From Latilactobacillus sakei (lineage in GTDB: Bacteria > Bacillota > Bacilli > Lactobacillales > Lactobacillaceae): a stretch of 64,000 nucleotides of DNA. The position numbers were made by a program, and so were the translations under genes. The stretch lies in the NCBI GenBank assembly GCA_002953655.1, contig CP025839.1:2039572-2103571 (forward strand). The letters are read 5' to 3'. Positions 8,596 through 17,009 of this stretch are shown here, piece after piece. The notes under the pieces are model-generated. The model made no database searches and was not told the origin of the DNA. It saw only the letters and a list, made by a program, of their open reading frames with translations. Position 1 is the first letter of the stretch, and each line of letters opens with the position of its first letter.

Positions 8596-9549
8596 TTATT
8601 TCTTCAAATTCAATCCGGCCGGTTGTTGGTCGGCGGGTGTGTTGGCTGCTAATACTTGATCATGCGCAACCGTGCCGGCGTAAATATCGTCTGTTAAGAC
8701 GTTGCGACGGTGTTTGATGATCCGGTAAACATGTAACACTAGCACTGCCACGTTAATGGCAAGGGCCAATGCACTGACCGTCATCAAAGCGGCGCTACTA
8801 TGCGTACTTTGCACTGAAAATTGTGAGTCCGTCACGAAGGCAGGATAACTCATCGTAAACATCATCCAAAAAGCCAAGGTTTGCGCGCGTGCTTGTAACC
8901 AACTGCCTTTTTTCACGAAGAAAGCAGCTAACGTACATGAAATCAATAAAGCCGCCCCTGCGTAGAATGAGTGATCGCCAACGCAGTTATATACATAGGC
9001 AAAGTTCCAAACATCATAGGCGATAATCCACGGCCAGATTTGATCGGGCCAGATCATGTCTTTTTGTTTGTCGTGGCTGATAATAATCCCAAACCAACCA
9101 GAAATCGTAATAATATTGATGATTCCGGCAATCCCGTTCATGATATTCCAAGCGCCACCGTTCATGACAACGCCATCCACTAAGCCGTGTAAGCCAGCCA
9201 CTTGGAAGTCCCGAATAACGGCTTCCATAATATTGAAGGCCAAGATAGCCGGTGGGAAAATCAACGCCCACTTATTGTGTTGCAATTTAGGCATAAAACG
9301 CAATGCCATAAAGCCTAAACATCCGGCCAGCGCTGAGTAAACTTTAACCCAGTGGAACCAGGTCCCAGTACTACTATCAGGACCAGCCGTCGTTGGCCAA
9401 ACAAAAATCGTTAAAATAATAGGTAGTCCAACAAATAATAATAATGCCACCCATTTGTTAGCCCGTGCGGCTTCGTTTAACAGCATTAAAGCTGCAACGA
9501 CCCCCATCCAAACGAGCCAATCGATCCCCGCAATATTCTGAAATAACAT
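8596..9549 (-). CDS. multi-spanning membrane protein, DUF5692-like
   Basis: 317 residues with about nine hydrophobic segments and many conserved-looking Trp/Tyr residues between them (IWPWIIAYDVWNFAYVYNCVGDHSFY). The length and motif pattern fit the uncharacterised DUF5692 family as I remember it; I cannot confirm this without a search. The C-terminal 35 residues are polar and probably cytoplasmic. A short intergenic region with its own terminator suggests a single-gene unit. No function can be assigned. Confidence 0.7.
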   Translation of the reverse strand: MLFQNIAGIDWLVWMGVVAALMLLNEAARANKWVALLLFVGLPIILTIFVWPTTAGPDSSTGTWFHWVKVYSALAGCLGFMALRFMPKLQHNKWALIFPPAILAFNIMEAVIRDFQVAGLHGLVDGVVMNGGAWNIMNGIAGIINIITISGWFGIIISHDKQKDMIWPDQIWPWIIAYDVWNFAYVYNCVGDHSFYAGAALLISCTLAAFFVKKGSWLQARAQTLAFWMMFTMSYPAFVTDSQFSVQSTHSSAALMTVSALALAINVAVLVLHVYRIIKHRRNVLTDDIYAGTVAHDQVLAANTPADQQPAGLNLKK

Positions 9550-9646
9550 ATAAAACCCCTCCTAGCAATAATAGCTGTTTCTATACTTTTACTGTAGTCG
9601 GTTCTTAAGGGTTTCGATATGGTTATTCTAGGAGATTTGTCCAAAT

Positions 9647-10186
9647 TTAACGATTATTATCTAGTACTTGTTGCAAGGTGCCATTTAACATCCGATGCAT
9701 CCGCTGATAGAATTCAACTTTCGATTCTTGTAGGTTGGTCACCAACCATTGAATGATCTGTGTCGCTAACGCCCAACCATAAAAATTGGCCATTTCATCA
9801 CGCAAGGTCGGTGGACAAGCCGGTTGCAGATCATCAACAACCCCAGTGACCATGTTAAACGCAACGCGGTATAAAAACCGGCCTAATAAGTCGCGATTCA
9901 GGGAGTGAAACGTATTTAAACAAAATTGACGATTGGTTTCAATGTAACGCAACAAAAGATCCAACCCCTTGGCCCAATCTTGTTCTTTTTGGTAGGCCGC
10001 CAGTTGAGACACAATCTCGCGATTATAAATCCACGCGACTAACTCATTAATATCGGCAAAATGATAATAAAAAGTATTACGGGCAACGTTGGCCTGATGC
10101 GTCAACTGATTAACAGTGATATGATCAACCGGTGTCGTTGCCATTAGTAGTTTCAGATTTTGGGCCAAGTTTTGTTTGGTATCCAT
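9647..10186 (-). CDS. TetR/AcrR family transcriptional regulator
   Basis: About 179 residues. The N-terminal helix-turn-helix is clear (HITVNQLTHQANVARNTFYYHF), and the rest is helical as in the TetR_C_8 (DhaS-like) group. The frame extends upstream to 10246, but a GGAGG site 9 bases before the ATG at 10186 marks the real start (MDTKQNLAQ). It is divergent from the acetyltransferase gene, which it may regulate (inference from position). Confidence 0.88.
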   Translation of the reverse strand: MDTKQNLAQNLKLLMATTPVDHITVNQLTHQANVARNTFYYHFADINELVAWIYNREIVSQLAAYQKEQDWAKGLDLLLRYIETNRQFCLNTFHSLNRDLLGRFLYRVAFNMVTGVVDDLQPACPPTLRDEMANFYGWALATQIIQWLVTNLQESKVEFYQRMHRMLNGTLQQVLDNNR

Positions 10187-10322
10187 CTCAAATAACCTCC
10201 ACTTGATAATTACCTTTAGCATCCCACAGATAGTTGGTCCTCGCAACTGCCGGTTCCAATTTGCACTTCCATTAAAAGTGTTCTATCGTTAAAGATAACA
10301 ATTAACGGAGGCGACTTATAAT

Positions 10323-10889
10323 ATGCACGAAACTGACGACGCTTTTAGGGCGATGACCAACGGGGAATGGTATTTTGATTCAGCGGTCACTATTCAAAAA
10401 CGGGATGCAACCCGCCTTGCCTTACAAAAGGCCGGCCAAATCTTAGATAACGATGCACGGATGGCCACCATCCAAAAATTACTCGGCCACACCGGTAGCG
10501 ACTTTTTCATCGAAACCGGTTTTGAATTTAGCTTCGGCCAAAATATTTCAATCGGCGACCATTTTTACGCCAACCGTAACGTCATTATTTGCGATGAAGC
10601 ACCGGTGACGATTGGCAACTATTGTAAATTTGGGCCGGGGGTCTCTCTTTTAACCCCCTACCACCCAATCGATCCCCAAGAGCGCGCCACCAAAAAAGAA
10701 ATCTCTAGCGCGATTACGCTTGGTGATCATGTCTGGTTAGGCGCCAATGTCACCATTCTACCCGGAATTACACTCGGCAATAACGTTGTCGTTGGTGCGG
10801 GCAGTGTCGTCACAAAATCCTATCCGGATAACGTGATTTTAGTCGGTAATCCCGCACGTATCTTGCGAGAAATCCCTAGCGTTCAATAA
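10323..10889 (+). CDS. sugar O-acetyltransferase (maltose/galactoside acetyltransferase type)
   Basis: 188 residues. An N-terminal helical cap (TNGEWYFDSAVTIQKRDATR) is followed by left-handed beta-helix hexapeptide repeats (FGQNISIGDHFYANRNV, LGDHVWLGANVTILPGITLG), as in LacA/Maa enzymes that move acetyl from acetyl-CoA to sugars. The catalytic His region LLTPYHPID is present. ACGGAGG precedes the ATG. It is divergent from the TetR gene and ends at its own terminator. Confidence 0.9.
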   Translation: MHETDDAFRAMTNGEWYFDSAVTIQKRDATRLALQKAGQILDNDARMATIQKLLGHTGSDFFIETGFEFSFGQNISIGDHFYANRNVIICDEAPVTIGNYCKFGPGVSLLTPYHPIDPQERATKKEISSAITLGDHVWLGANVTILPGITLGNNVVVGAGSVVTKSYPDNVILVGNPARILREIPSVQ

Positions 10890-10897
10890 ACAGCATT

Positions 10898-10923
10898 AAG
10901 CCATCTTAAGTATGGCTTTTTTT
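10898..10923 (+). terminator. terminator after the acetyltransferase gene
   Basis: AGCCAT-CTTAAGT-ATGGCT followed by TTTTTT. Confidence 0.85.
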
Positions 10924-10925
10924 GA

Positions 10926-10968
10926 GCGCTAAAAAGTTATTCTGGATTAAATCAACTTTTTTTAGCGC
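10926..10968. repeat. inverted repeat upstream of the sulfur operon
   Basis: GCGCTAAAAAGTT faces AACTTTTTTTAGCGC across a 14-15 base loop. It sits between the acetyltransferase terminator and the CstR operator and may be a second terminator that insulates the next operon. Confidence 0.55.
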
Positions 10969-10990
10969 ATCGGTTGACGAGCTGATTCAT

Positions 10991-11027
10991 AATCTATATT
11001 ATACCCCTATAGGGTATAATATAGATT
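10991..11027. promoter_or_regulatory. CstR-type operator overlapping the promoter
   Basis: The arms AATCTATATTATACCC and GGGTATAATATAGATT are perfectly inverted around CTATA. The core ACCCCTATAGGGT has the G/C-tract form known for CsoR/CstR family operators. The right arm contains a TATAAT -10 element (11014-11019), so repressor binding would cover the promoter of the rhodanese/CoA-disulfide reductase operon. Confidence 0.85.
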
Positions 11028-11039
11028 GGAGAGACGTTT

Positions 11040-11351
11040 ATGTTTAACTTTTTCAAAGAGTCACCTAGCATCTCGACCACAGAATTAGCAAAGGCACTAA
11101 CAAAAAACACCGCTTTAATTGATGTCAGAACACCCGTTGAATTTCGATCAGGACACATTCCAGGCGCCCGCAATATCCCACTAGCAAACATGCCAACCTT
11201 TACGGGGAACCAAAAGCAGCCGATTTATTTAATTTGCCAATCTGGTATGCGCAGTAAAAAAGCAGCCCGATTTTTAGAAAAACAGGGGTATCATGCTATC
11301 AATGTCCGTGGCGGTATGCATCAATGGGCCGGCACTATCAAAAGGGGGTAA
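11040..11351 (+). CDS. single-domain rhodanese (sulfurtransferase)
   Basis: 103 residues covering one rhodanese domain: IDVRTPVEFRSGHIPGARNIP and the active loop CQSGMRS with the persulfide-forming Cys at position 66. Such proteins carry sulfane sulfur between low-molecular thiols and proteins. First gene of the operon, 6 bases before the CoA-disulfide reductase gene, downstream of a CstR-type operator. Role in sulfide or persulfide removal is inferred from the neighbours. Confidence 0.9.
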   Translation: MFNFFKESPSISTTELAKALTKNTALIDVRTPVEFRSGHIPGARNIPLANMPTFTGNQKQPIYLICQSGMRSKKAARFLEKQGYHAINVRGGMHQWAGTIKRG

Positions 11352-11357
11352 CACACT

Positions 11358-13022
11358 ATGAAGAAAATTATTATTATTGGTGGCGTTGCAGGCGGAATGT
11401 CAGCAGCCACTAGATTACGACGTTTAATGGAAGATGCTGAAATTATCGTATTAGAAAAAGGGCCTTTTGTTTCTTTTGCTAATTGCGGCCTTCCCTATTA
11501 TGTTTCTGGGGAAATCGCCAGTAAAGATGCATTACTTGTCCAAACACCACAATCCTTGAAAGCACGATTTAACTTAGATGTCCGCCCAAATAATGAAGTA
11601 ATTGCCATTCAACCTGATAAAAAGCGGGTAACCATTAGCCATGGCAATGCAATTACTGAAGAAAACTATGACGCCCTCATCCTTTCACCCGGCGCACGAC
11701 CGCTCGTTCCAACGATCCCGGGCCTAGAAACGGCAACCAATGTCTTCAGTTTACGCAATGTCCCTGATTTAGAAGCAATTATGGCAGCTATCGATCGCAA
11801 CAAAGCTAAACACGCTACCGTTATCGGTGCCGGTTTTATCGGTTTAGAGATGGCCGAAAACTTAAAAAAACGGGGTTTATCCGTCACAATCGTTGAAAAA
11901 GCCCCCCACGTCCTGCCCTCTTTAGACGAAGAAATGGCTGCCTCTGTTCATAAAGAATTGCTGAATAATCAAGTTACCGTAATAACTTCCCAGTCTGCAG
12001 TTGCATTTAAAAACCACGGTCATGAAATTGTCTTAGAAGACGGTTCAACAATTTCATCGGATTTAACAATTTTATCAGTTGGCGTCCAACCTGAAACAAC
12101 GCTCGCTAAAGAAGCTGGTATCACTTTAGGAATGCGCGGTGGCATCCTTGTAGATAGTAACTACCGAACAAATTATCCTGATATCTATGCAGTTGGTGAC
12201 GCCATTTTGGTTAAACAACAGCTAACTGGAGAAGAGGCGTTAATCTCATTAGCCTCGCCAGCTAACCGCCAAGGCCGCCAAGTAGCAGATGTCATCGCTG
12301 GTTTACCTAGAAAAAATAAAGGCAGTATCGGCACTGCGATTGTCCGGGTCTTCGGTCTAAGTGCAGCATCAACCGGTTTCAGCGAACATATGGCTAAGCA
12401 AAGTGGCCTAAATGTTCAAGTCGTCCACGTGGCCGGAAAAGATCATGCTGGTTATTATCCTGATGCAAAAGATATCCTCTTAAAACTCATTTTTGAACGT
12501 GAAACGGGTCGGATTCTTGGCGCGCAAGCTGTTGGTGCAAAAGGTGTTGATAAACGAATTGATATTCTAGCAACAGCAATTAAAGGTAACCTCAACATTG
12601 AGGACTTACCGGAACTAGAACTGACATATGCCCCACCGTTTGGATCAGCAAAAGACCCCGTCAATATGCTTGGCTACGCCGCATTGAACCTATTTGAAGG
12701 TATCAGCGATAACCTGCAATGGTCTGAATTACCAGAAGCATTAGCGAGCGGCAAAATTTTATTAGATGTCCGCAATCCGGATGAATTAATTAATAATGGC
12801 CGCTTTAAGCAAGCTATGCACATCCCACTAGATGAACTACGCGAGCGGATTGGTGAATTAGATCCGGACAAAGCATACATCATCACCTGTCACAGCGGCT
12901 TGCGTAGTTATGTAGGTGAGCGCCTATTAAAACAAGCGGGCTTTAATGTTCAAAATCTAGATGGTGCTTTTGCCTTATACAATACCGTTAGGCCAAATGA
13001 TATCGTCCATAGCGCGCTCTAA
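11358..13022 (+). CDS. CoA-disulfide reductase with C-terminal rhodanese domain
   Basis: 554 residues. FAD/NAD(P) disulfide reductase core (IIIGGVAGGMSAATRLRR; second dinucleotide fold VIGAGFIGLEMAENL) with the single redox Cys43 in SFANCGLPYY, the CoA-disulfide reductase signature. Residues from about 450 form a rhodanese domain with the loop CHSGLRS. CDR-rhodanese fusions reduce CoA disulfide or CoA persulfide and belong to sulfane-sulfur handling. The neighbours (rhodanese before, CstR-like repressor after) agree. Confidence 0.92.
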   Translation: MKKIIIIGGVAGGMSAATRLRRLMEDAEIIVLEKGPFVSFANCGLPYYVSGEIASKDALLVQTPQSLKARFNLDVRPNNEVIAIQPDKKRVTISHGNAITEENYDALILSPGARPLVPTIPGLETATNVFSLRNVPDLEAIMAAIDRNKAKHATVIGAGFIGLEMAENLKKRGLSVTIVEKAPHVLPSLDEEMAASVHKELLNNQVTVITSQSAVAFKNHGHEIVLEDGSTISSDLTILSVGVQPETTLAKEAGITLGMRGGILVDSNYRTNYPDIYAVGDAILVKQQLTGEEALISLASPANRQGRQVADVIAGLPRKNKGSIGTAIVRVFGLSAASTGFSEHMAKQSGLNVQVVHVAGKDHAGYYPDAKDILLKLIFERETGRILGAQAVGAKGVDKRIDILATAIKGNLNIEDLPELELTYAPPFGSAKDPVNMLGYAALNLFEGISDNLQWSELPEALASGKILLDVRNPDELINNGRFKQAMHIPLDELRERIGELDPDKAYIITCHSGLRSYVGERLLKQAGFNVQNLDGAFALYNTVRPNDIVHSAL

Positions 13023-13124
13023 AAAGTAAATACTTCCGATTTAACTGCTCACTTTTTAAACGAAAAAAGCGTATAATATGACGAATATCATCGCAGAAGA
13101 TCTTTATGAAGTGGAGAAAATAAA

Positions 13125-13385
13125 ATGGCAAATTGTGATAAATCAATTATTAACCGGTTAAGACGGATTGAAGGCCAAACTCGAGGAATCCAAAAAATGA
13201 TTGCTGAAGAAAGTGATTGCCAACAGGTAATTACCCAATTAAACGCTGTCCGTTCAGGGATTGACCGTGTAATGGGAATTATCGTTGCTGAGAATCTTCA
13301 AGCGTGTTTAGAAAATCCCGATGAGGACCTAGCTATTCAACAACATAAAATCGAACAAGCCGTCAATATGATTATCAAAAAATAA
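13125..13385 (+). CDS. cstR: CstR-like persulfide-sensing repressor (CsoR/FrmR family)
   Basis: 86 residues, all helical, with NRLRRIEGQTRGIQKM typical of the CsoR/RcnR/CstR family. Cys32 and Cys61 match the sensing pair of CstR. The copper-site His of CsoR (HxxxC) is replaced by Asn57, so copper sensing is unlikely and reaction with sulfane sulfur is the better call. A TATAAT element at about 13073 indicates its own promoter, and no ACCCC/GGGGT operator is visible there, so autoregulation is not evident. Confidence 0.85.
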   Translation: MANCDKSIINRLRRIEGQTRGIQKMIAEESDCQQVITQLNAVRSGIDRVMGIIVAENLQACLENPDEDLAIQQHKIEQAVNMIIKK

Positions 13386-13415
13386 CCCTCTAAATCACTA
13401 AATTGAATCCCTACT

Positions 13416-13460
13416 AAGCATCTAACGTCCAATCTTATTTGAGACGCTAGATGCTTTTTT
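13416..13460 (+). terminator. terminator of the sulfur operon
   Basis: AAGCATCTAaCGTC pairs with GACgCTAGATGCTT, followed by TTTTTT, about 30 bases after the cstR stop. Confidence 0.85.
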
Positions 13461-13513
13461 GGTGCGCTAACTAATTAATCCTAATACTTTATCTGCGCTG
13501 TTTAAGCGCCCAC

Positions 13514-13545
13514 AAAAAAACACGACCCCTTCTAGAAGTCGTGTC
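13514..13545 (-). terminator. terminator of the MerR gene
   Basis: On the minus strand ACACGAC ... GTCGTGT is followed by seven T, 10 bases after the MerR stop codon. Confidence 0.85.
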
Positions 13546-13554
13546 TCCTATTTT

Positions 13555-14322
13555 TTATTTACCCCCGACCGTATAATGATCGATAATCCTTTTTAAGGCC
13601 GTTGCTGCACCTTGATTGCCCACTAATTTCGTATAGTAAGCCGCAAATCGTTCGTCCGCCACATACATCGCCGCTAAACCGCGGTGCATGGCTAAACTAT
13701 AACGTGGTGTCGCCGTTTTCAGCCACGTTTGATGGGCTTTAAATGCCGCTTGTGCTGCTTCTGACGGTAATTGCGGTTGCGCCAAGTAAGTTTGCAAGGC
13801 CGTCGTTAAGCTGCCCTCAGCGGCTTGCATCGTCGCATACTGCGCTTTGGTTAAACCCGCAAAATGTTGATCCGCCGCTTGCTTGGCTTGTGCGCCATAG
13901 TTTGCCGTCACTTCTTGCCCATAGCGTTGATCATTTTCAGTGATTGCCTGTTGTTTGAACTGTTCGAATTTAGTTTGGTCGGTCATTTGAGAACCTCCAG
14001 TTTGATTTTGAAGGGTGGCATCTAACTGCGCCAAAGTCGCCGTCAACACTGCTTGTTGCTTGGCAAGTTCCTCCCGTTTAGCCGCTAAATGCGTCAGCCG
14101 TTCTACTGGCGGTAATGCCAATAACTGCTGAATCTCAGCCAAGCTAAACTGTAATTGCCGGTACATCAAGATTAACTGCAGCCGATCCGCGTCCTGACTC
14201 GAATAGCTTCGATAACCGTTGCTAGCAACCACCGGCACCAGTAACCCGCGCTCGTGATAATACCGCAGTGTGCGCTCAGAAACACCAGTCAATTCAGCGA
14301 AAGCTTTAATCTGATAATTCAT
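13555..14322 (-). CDS. MerR family regulator with TipAS ligand domain
   Basis: About 255 residues. The N-terminal winged helix of the MerR family (FAELTGVSERTLRYYHERGLLVP) is followed by a coiled-coil region and a TipAS-type antibiotic/ligand-recognition domain (about residues 130-250, ending RIIDHYTVGG). The frame begins at 14382, but the GGGGGG site sits 6 bases before the ATG at 14322. It follows the ABC importer genes on the same strand and has its own promoter with the unusual 19-base spacer of MerR-controlled promoters, so it is probably autoregulated. The ligand is unknown. Confidence 0.9.
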   Translation of the reverse strand: MNYQIKAFAELTGVSERTLRYYHERGLLVPVVASNGYRSYSSQDADRLQLILMYRQLQFSLAEIQQLLALPPVERLTHLAAKREELAKQQAVLTATLAQLDATLQNQTGGSQMTDQTKFEQFKQQAITENDQRYGQEVTANYGAQAKQAADQHFAGLTKAQYATMQAAEGSLTTALQTYLAQPQLPSEAAQAAFKAHQTWLKTATPRYSLAMHRGLAAMYVADERFAAYYTKLVGNQGAATALKRIIDHYTVGGK

Positions 14323-14344
14323 CGCCATCCCCCCTTCAAAATCC

Positions 14345-14375
14345 ACTATAAGACCTGACGTGGCGTGAGGGTCAA
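14345..14375 (-). promoter_or_regulatory. MerR-type promoter with 19-base spacer
   Basis: On the minus strand TTGACC (-35) and TATAGT (-10) are separated by 19 bases, the twisted spacing that MerR proteins correct. The spacer holds the near-perfect dyad CCTGACG-TGG-CGTGAGG. The -35 box touches the end of the upstream permease gene. Confidence 0.75.
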
Positions 14376-14385
14376 GCGCCAATTA

Positions 14386-15912
14386 TCATTTATTGATTAA
14401 TTTTTGGTCAACCAAGAAATCATGGGCCACATCACGCGCTTTACGGTGTTTGACTTGAACCTGGTAGTTCATCTGTTGCATCTGATCTTCAGTAATCTTC
14501 CCGGCTAGCTTGTTGAGCGCTTTGACGACTTCTGGATGGGCCTTTTTGAAGCGCTCCTTCATAATCGGTGCGCCTTGATAAGGTGGGAAGAAATGCCGAT
14601 CGTCTTTTAAAACAACTAGCTTGTAGCGCGCCACTTCCGCATCGGTGGTATACCCGTCGACCACATCGACCTTGCCATCCGCAATCGCTTTGTAGCGGAT
14701 GCTAGGTTCCATAATTTTAGCATCTAGTTGCAATTGATACGTCTTCTTCAAGCCTTGATAGCCATCTTTTTGATGATAAAAATCCGGGTCAAAGCCGGCC
14801 GTCAACGATTGGTTCAAGGCCGCCAAATCCGAAATCGTTTTAACGTTATATTTCTTGGCAAAAGCCGCACTAACCGCCAAGTCGTAACCATTTTGATAGC
14901 GCATTGGTGGCAAGTATGCCATCTTGAATTGTTCTTGGAGCGATTTTTTAGCGAGTTGGTACGTTTTAGTTGGATTCTGGTTGGTCTTGGTTGGCGATTT
15001 CACCAACGTTTGTAAGACCGTACCCGTAAATTCTGGATAGATATCAATTTGATCGGCCTTCAACGCGTTAAATAAGAAGGTCGTGCCACCAAAATTCGGT
15101 TTAACCGTCACCTCATATTGCGGATGATCGGCCAAAATGAGGTCACGATACATATTCATCAAGATTTCGGGCTCACTGCCTAACTTACCGGCAATCGTAA
15201 TTTTAGTTGGTGGTGCTTGGAGCCGTGTCACGCCTTCTACAAGGCCAAAAAGCCCCACAAAAATGGCCAAGCTAATCGTAATCTTTTTGAACGATAATGT
15301 CCCTAACCAGCGAATCAGCGCGCTAACCACTAACGCCAAAACAGCCGAGAGCGTTGCCCCGACCACTAACAAGGCATTATTATTCGACTGAATCCCGACC
15401 AAGATAAAAGTCCCCAGACCGCCCGCGCCAATCAAGGCCGCCAAAGTTGCCGTTCCGATAATCATGACTAGCGCAATCCGCAGGCCCGAAATAATCAGCG
15501 GCATCGCCAACGGTAGCTCGATGCGTAATAAGCGCTTCGCACGCGGTAAGCCAAAAGCAATCTCCGCTTCTTTTAACGCCGGATCAATCCCGCTGAGTCC
15601 CGCGTATGTATTTTGAAAAATCGGCATCAATGCGTATAAGACTAACGTAATCACTGCCGGCACCGTACCAATCCCAACGAGTGGGATCAATAATCCTAAG
15701 AGCGCCAACGACGGAATCGTCTGTAGGACACTTGTCACTTGCAACATCGCTTCGGCAAGTTTTTGGTGCGCAGTTAAAATAATCGCGAGTGGAATCCCAA
15801 TGACCGCCGCAATTAAGAGCGCCAGTAATGAGATTTCCAGATGTTGGCCGAGCGCTTGCAATAATTCGCCCGATTGAGTCGTTAAAATCTGCTGAATCTG
15901 TTGAATCATCAT
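14386..15912 (-). CDS. ABC importer permease fused to substrate-binding domain (OpuB/OpuC/EgtU type)
   Basis: 508 residues. Residues 1-215 form a six-segment permease with the loop EAEIAFGLPRAKRLLRIELP that contacts the ATPase; from about residue 235 an extracellular OpuAC/ProX-type binding domain follows (ITIAGKLGSEPEILMNMYRDL ... PEFTGTVLQTL ... AIADGKVDVVDGYTTDAEV). Such fusions import quaternary amines (choline, carnitine, glycine betaine) or, in EgtU, ergothioneine; the sequence alone does not decide. The gene overlaps the ATPase stop codon (TAATG), showing translational coupling. Confidence 0.9.
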   Translation of the reverse strand: MMIQQIQQILTTQSGELLQALGQHLEISLLALLIAAVIGIPLAIILTAHQKLAEAMLQVTSVLQTIPSLALLGLLIPLVGIGTVPAVITLVLYALMPIFQNTYAGLSGIDPALKEAEIAFGLPRAKRLLRIELPLAMPLIISGLRIALVMIIGTATLAALIGAGGLGTFILVGIQSNNNALLVVGATLSAVLALVVSALIRWLGTLSFKKITISLAIFVGLFGLVEGVTRLQAPPTKITIAGKLGSEPEILMNMYRDLILADHPQYEVTVKPNFGGTTFLFNALKADQIDIYPEFTGTVLQTLVKSPTKTNQNPTKTYQLAKKSLQEQFKMAYLPPMRYQNGYDLAVSAAFAKKYNVKTISDLAALNQSLTAGFDPDFYHQKDGYQGLKKTYQLQLDAKIMEPSIRYKAIADGKVDVVDGYTTDAEVARYKLVVLKDDRHFFPPYQGAPIMKERFKKAHPEVVKALNKLAGKITEDQMQQMNYQVQVKHRKARDVAHDFLVDQKLINK

Positions 15913-16850
15913 TAAAGCCCCCGTTTCGCAATGAGCGTCGTTAAATCAGTCGTCGTCAATTGCCGTTGTGTTTGGTCCTCAAGTGCCACGACGACCCCTT
16001 CAGGTTGCGCGATTAAGGCTTGGGCCAAGGCCTTGATGGAGGCTGTCATGGCAATCGTTTCCGGTTGCCCGCTAACCAAGGTTCCCAAATCTGCAGCCAC
16101 TAAATCTTGCACCGTCAAGGTCGTTGGTTGGCGTTCAATATCGAAAAATTCACGGACGAAGTCGTTTTTCGGTTGGTTAAAAATCGCTTCGGCCGTTCCA
16201 ATTTGTTGAATGCTCCCCGCCCGCATGACCGCAATTTCATCGCCCAAGCGCAGGGCTTCTTTCATATCATGGGTCACAAAAACAACCGTATTATGCAATT
16301 GCTTTTGCAAATCCAATACGAGATCTTGCAATTGTGTCCGCGTCACAGGATCAAGCGCGCTAAACGGTTCATCCATTAAAATCACTTTGGGTTTGGTCGC
16401 CAGCGCCCGAATAATCCCAATTCGCTGTTGTTGCCCCCCAGAGAGCTCACTAGGGTAGCGGTTGGCATATTTATCCGGATCCAGATTAACCAGCATTAAC
16501 AGCTCCCGAGCACGTTTTTGGCGATCAGCTTTAGACCACTTCAAGACTTCAAGTTGAATCGTAATATTTTCTTCGATGGTTAAATGCGGAAAAAGGGCGA
16601 TATTTTGTAAAACATAGCCGATGTTAAGCCGGAGGGTCTGTAAATCCATTTGGTCAATTGGCTGACCATCAATTTTAATCGTCCCACTAGTTGGTTCGAT
16701 CAACCGATTAATCATTTTGACCGAGGTCGTTTTCCCGCTACCACTAGGGCCGACCAACACAAATAGACCATTGTCTGGAATGGTTAATGTTAAGCCGTCT
16801 AATGCTCGGCTTTGGCCGTATTGTTTGGTAACACCTTCAAATTCAATCAT
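15912..16850 (-). CDS. ABC importer ATPase (OpuBA/EgtV type)
   Basis: 312 residues with Walker A GPSGSGKTTSVK, signature LSGGQQQRIG, Walker B VILMDEPFSALD and the switch His in FVTHD. A short C-terminal extension (about 240-312) replaces the tandem CBS domains seen in osmosensing relatives, so osmotic gating is less certain. First gene of the importer operon; the permease/binding protein follows with a one-base overlap. A purine-rich GGAGG precedes the ATG. Confidence 0.92.
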   Translation of the reverse strand: MIEFEGVTKQYGQSRALDGLTLTIPDNGLFVLVGPSGSGKTTSVKMINRLIEPTSGTIKIDGQPIDQMDLQTLRLNIGYVLQNIALFPHLTIEENITIQLEVLKWSKADRQKRARELLMLVNLDPDKYANRYPSELSGGQQQRIGIIRALATKPKVILMDEPFSALDPVTRTQLQDLVLDLQKQLHNTVVFVTHDMKEALRLGDEIAVMRAGSIQQIGTAEAIFNQPKNDFVREFFDIERQPTTLTVQDLVAADLGTLVSGQPETIAMTASIKALAQALIAQPEGVVVALEDQTQRQLTTTDLTTLIAKRGL

Positions 16851-16948
16851 GCAATCCTCCTTTTGCCGTTCAAAGATATGTTAACTCATTGTACCACTTA
16901 CAAAAAGTCCCACCAATTGACGTGCTTGAAGCCGTCAATCTTATTTTT

Positions 16949-16976
16949 TTGATTCACTTTTACACTGTGCTACGAT
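16949..16976 (+). promoter_or_regulatory. promoter of the flavin disulfide reductase
   Basis: TTGATT (-35), 16-base spacer, TACGAT (-10) preceded by TGC (extended -10). The transcript would start about 30 bases before the GGAGG site of the gene at 17010. Confidence 0.7.
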
Positions 16977-17009
16977 GAAGCCAAAGCAATCAATTAAGGA
17001 GGGTTTAAT

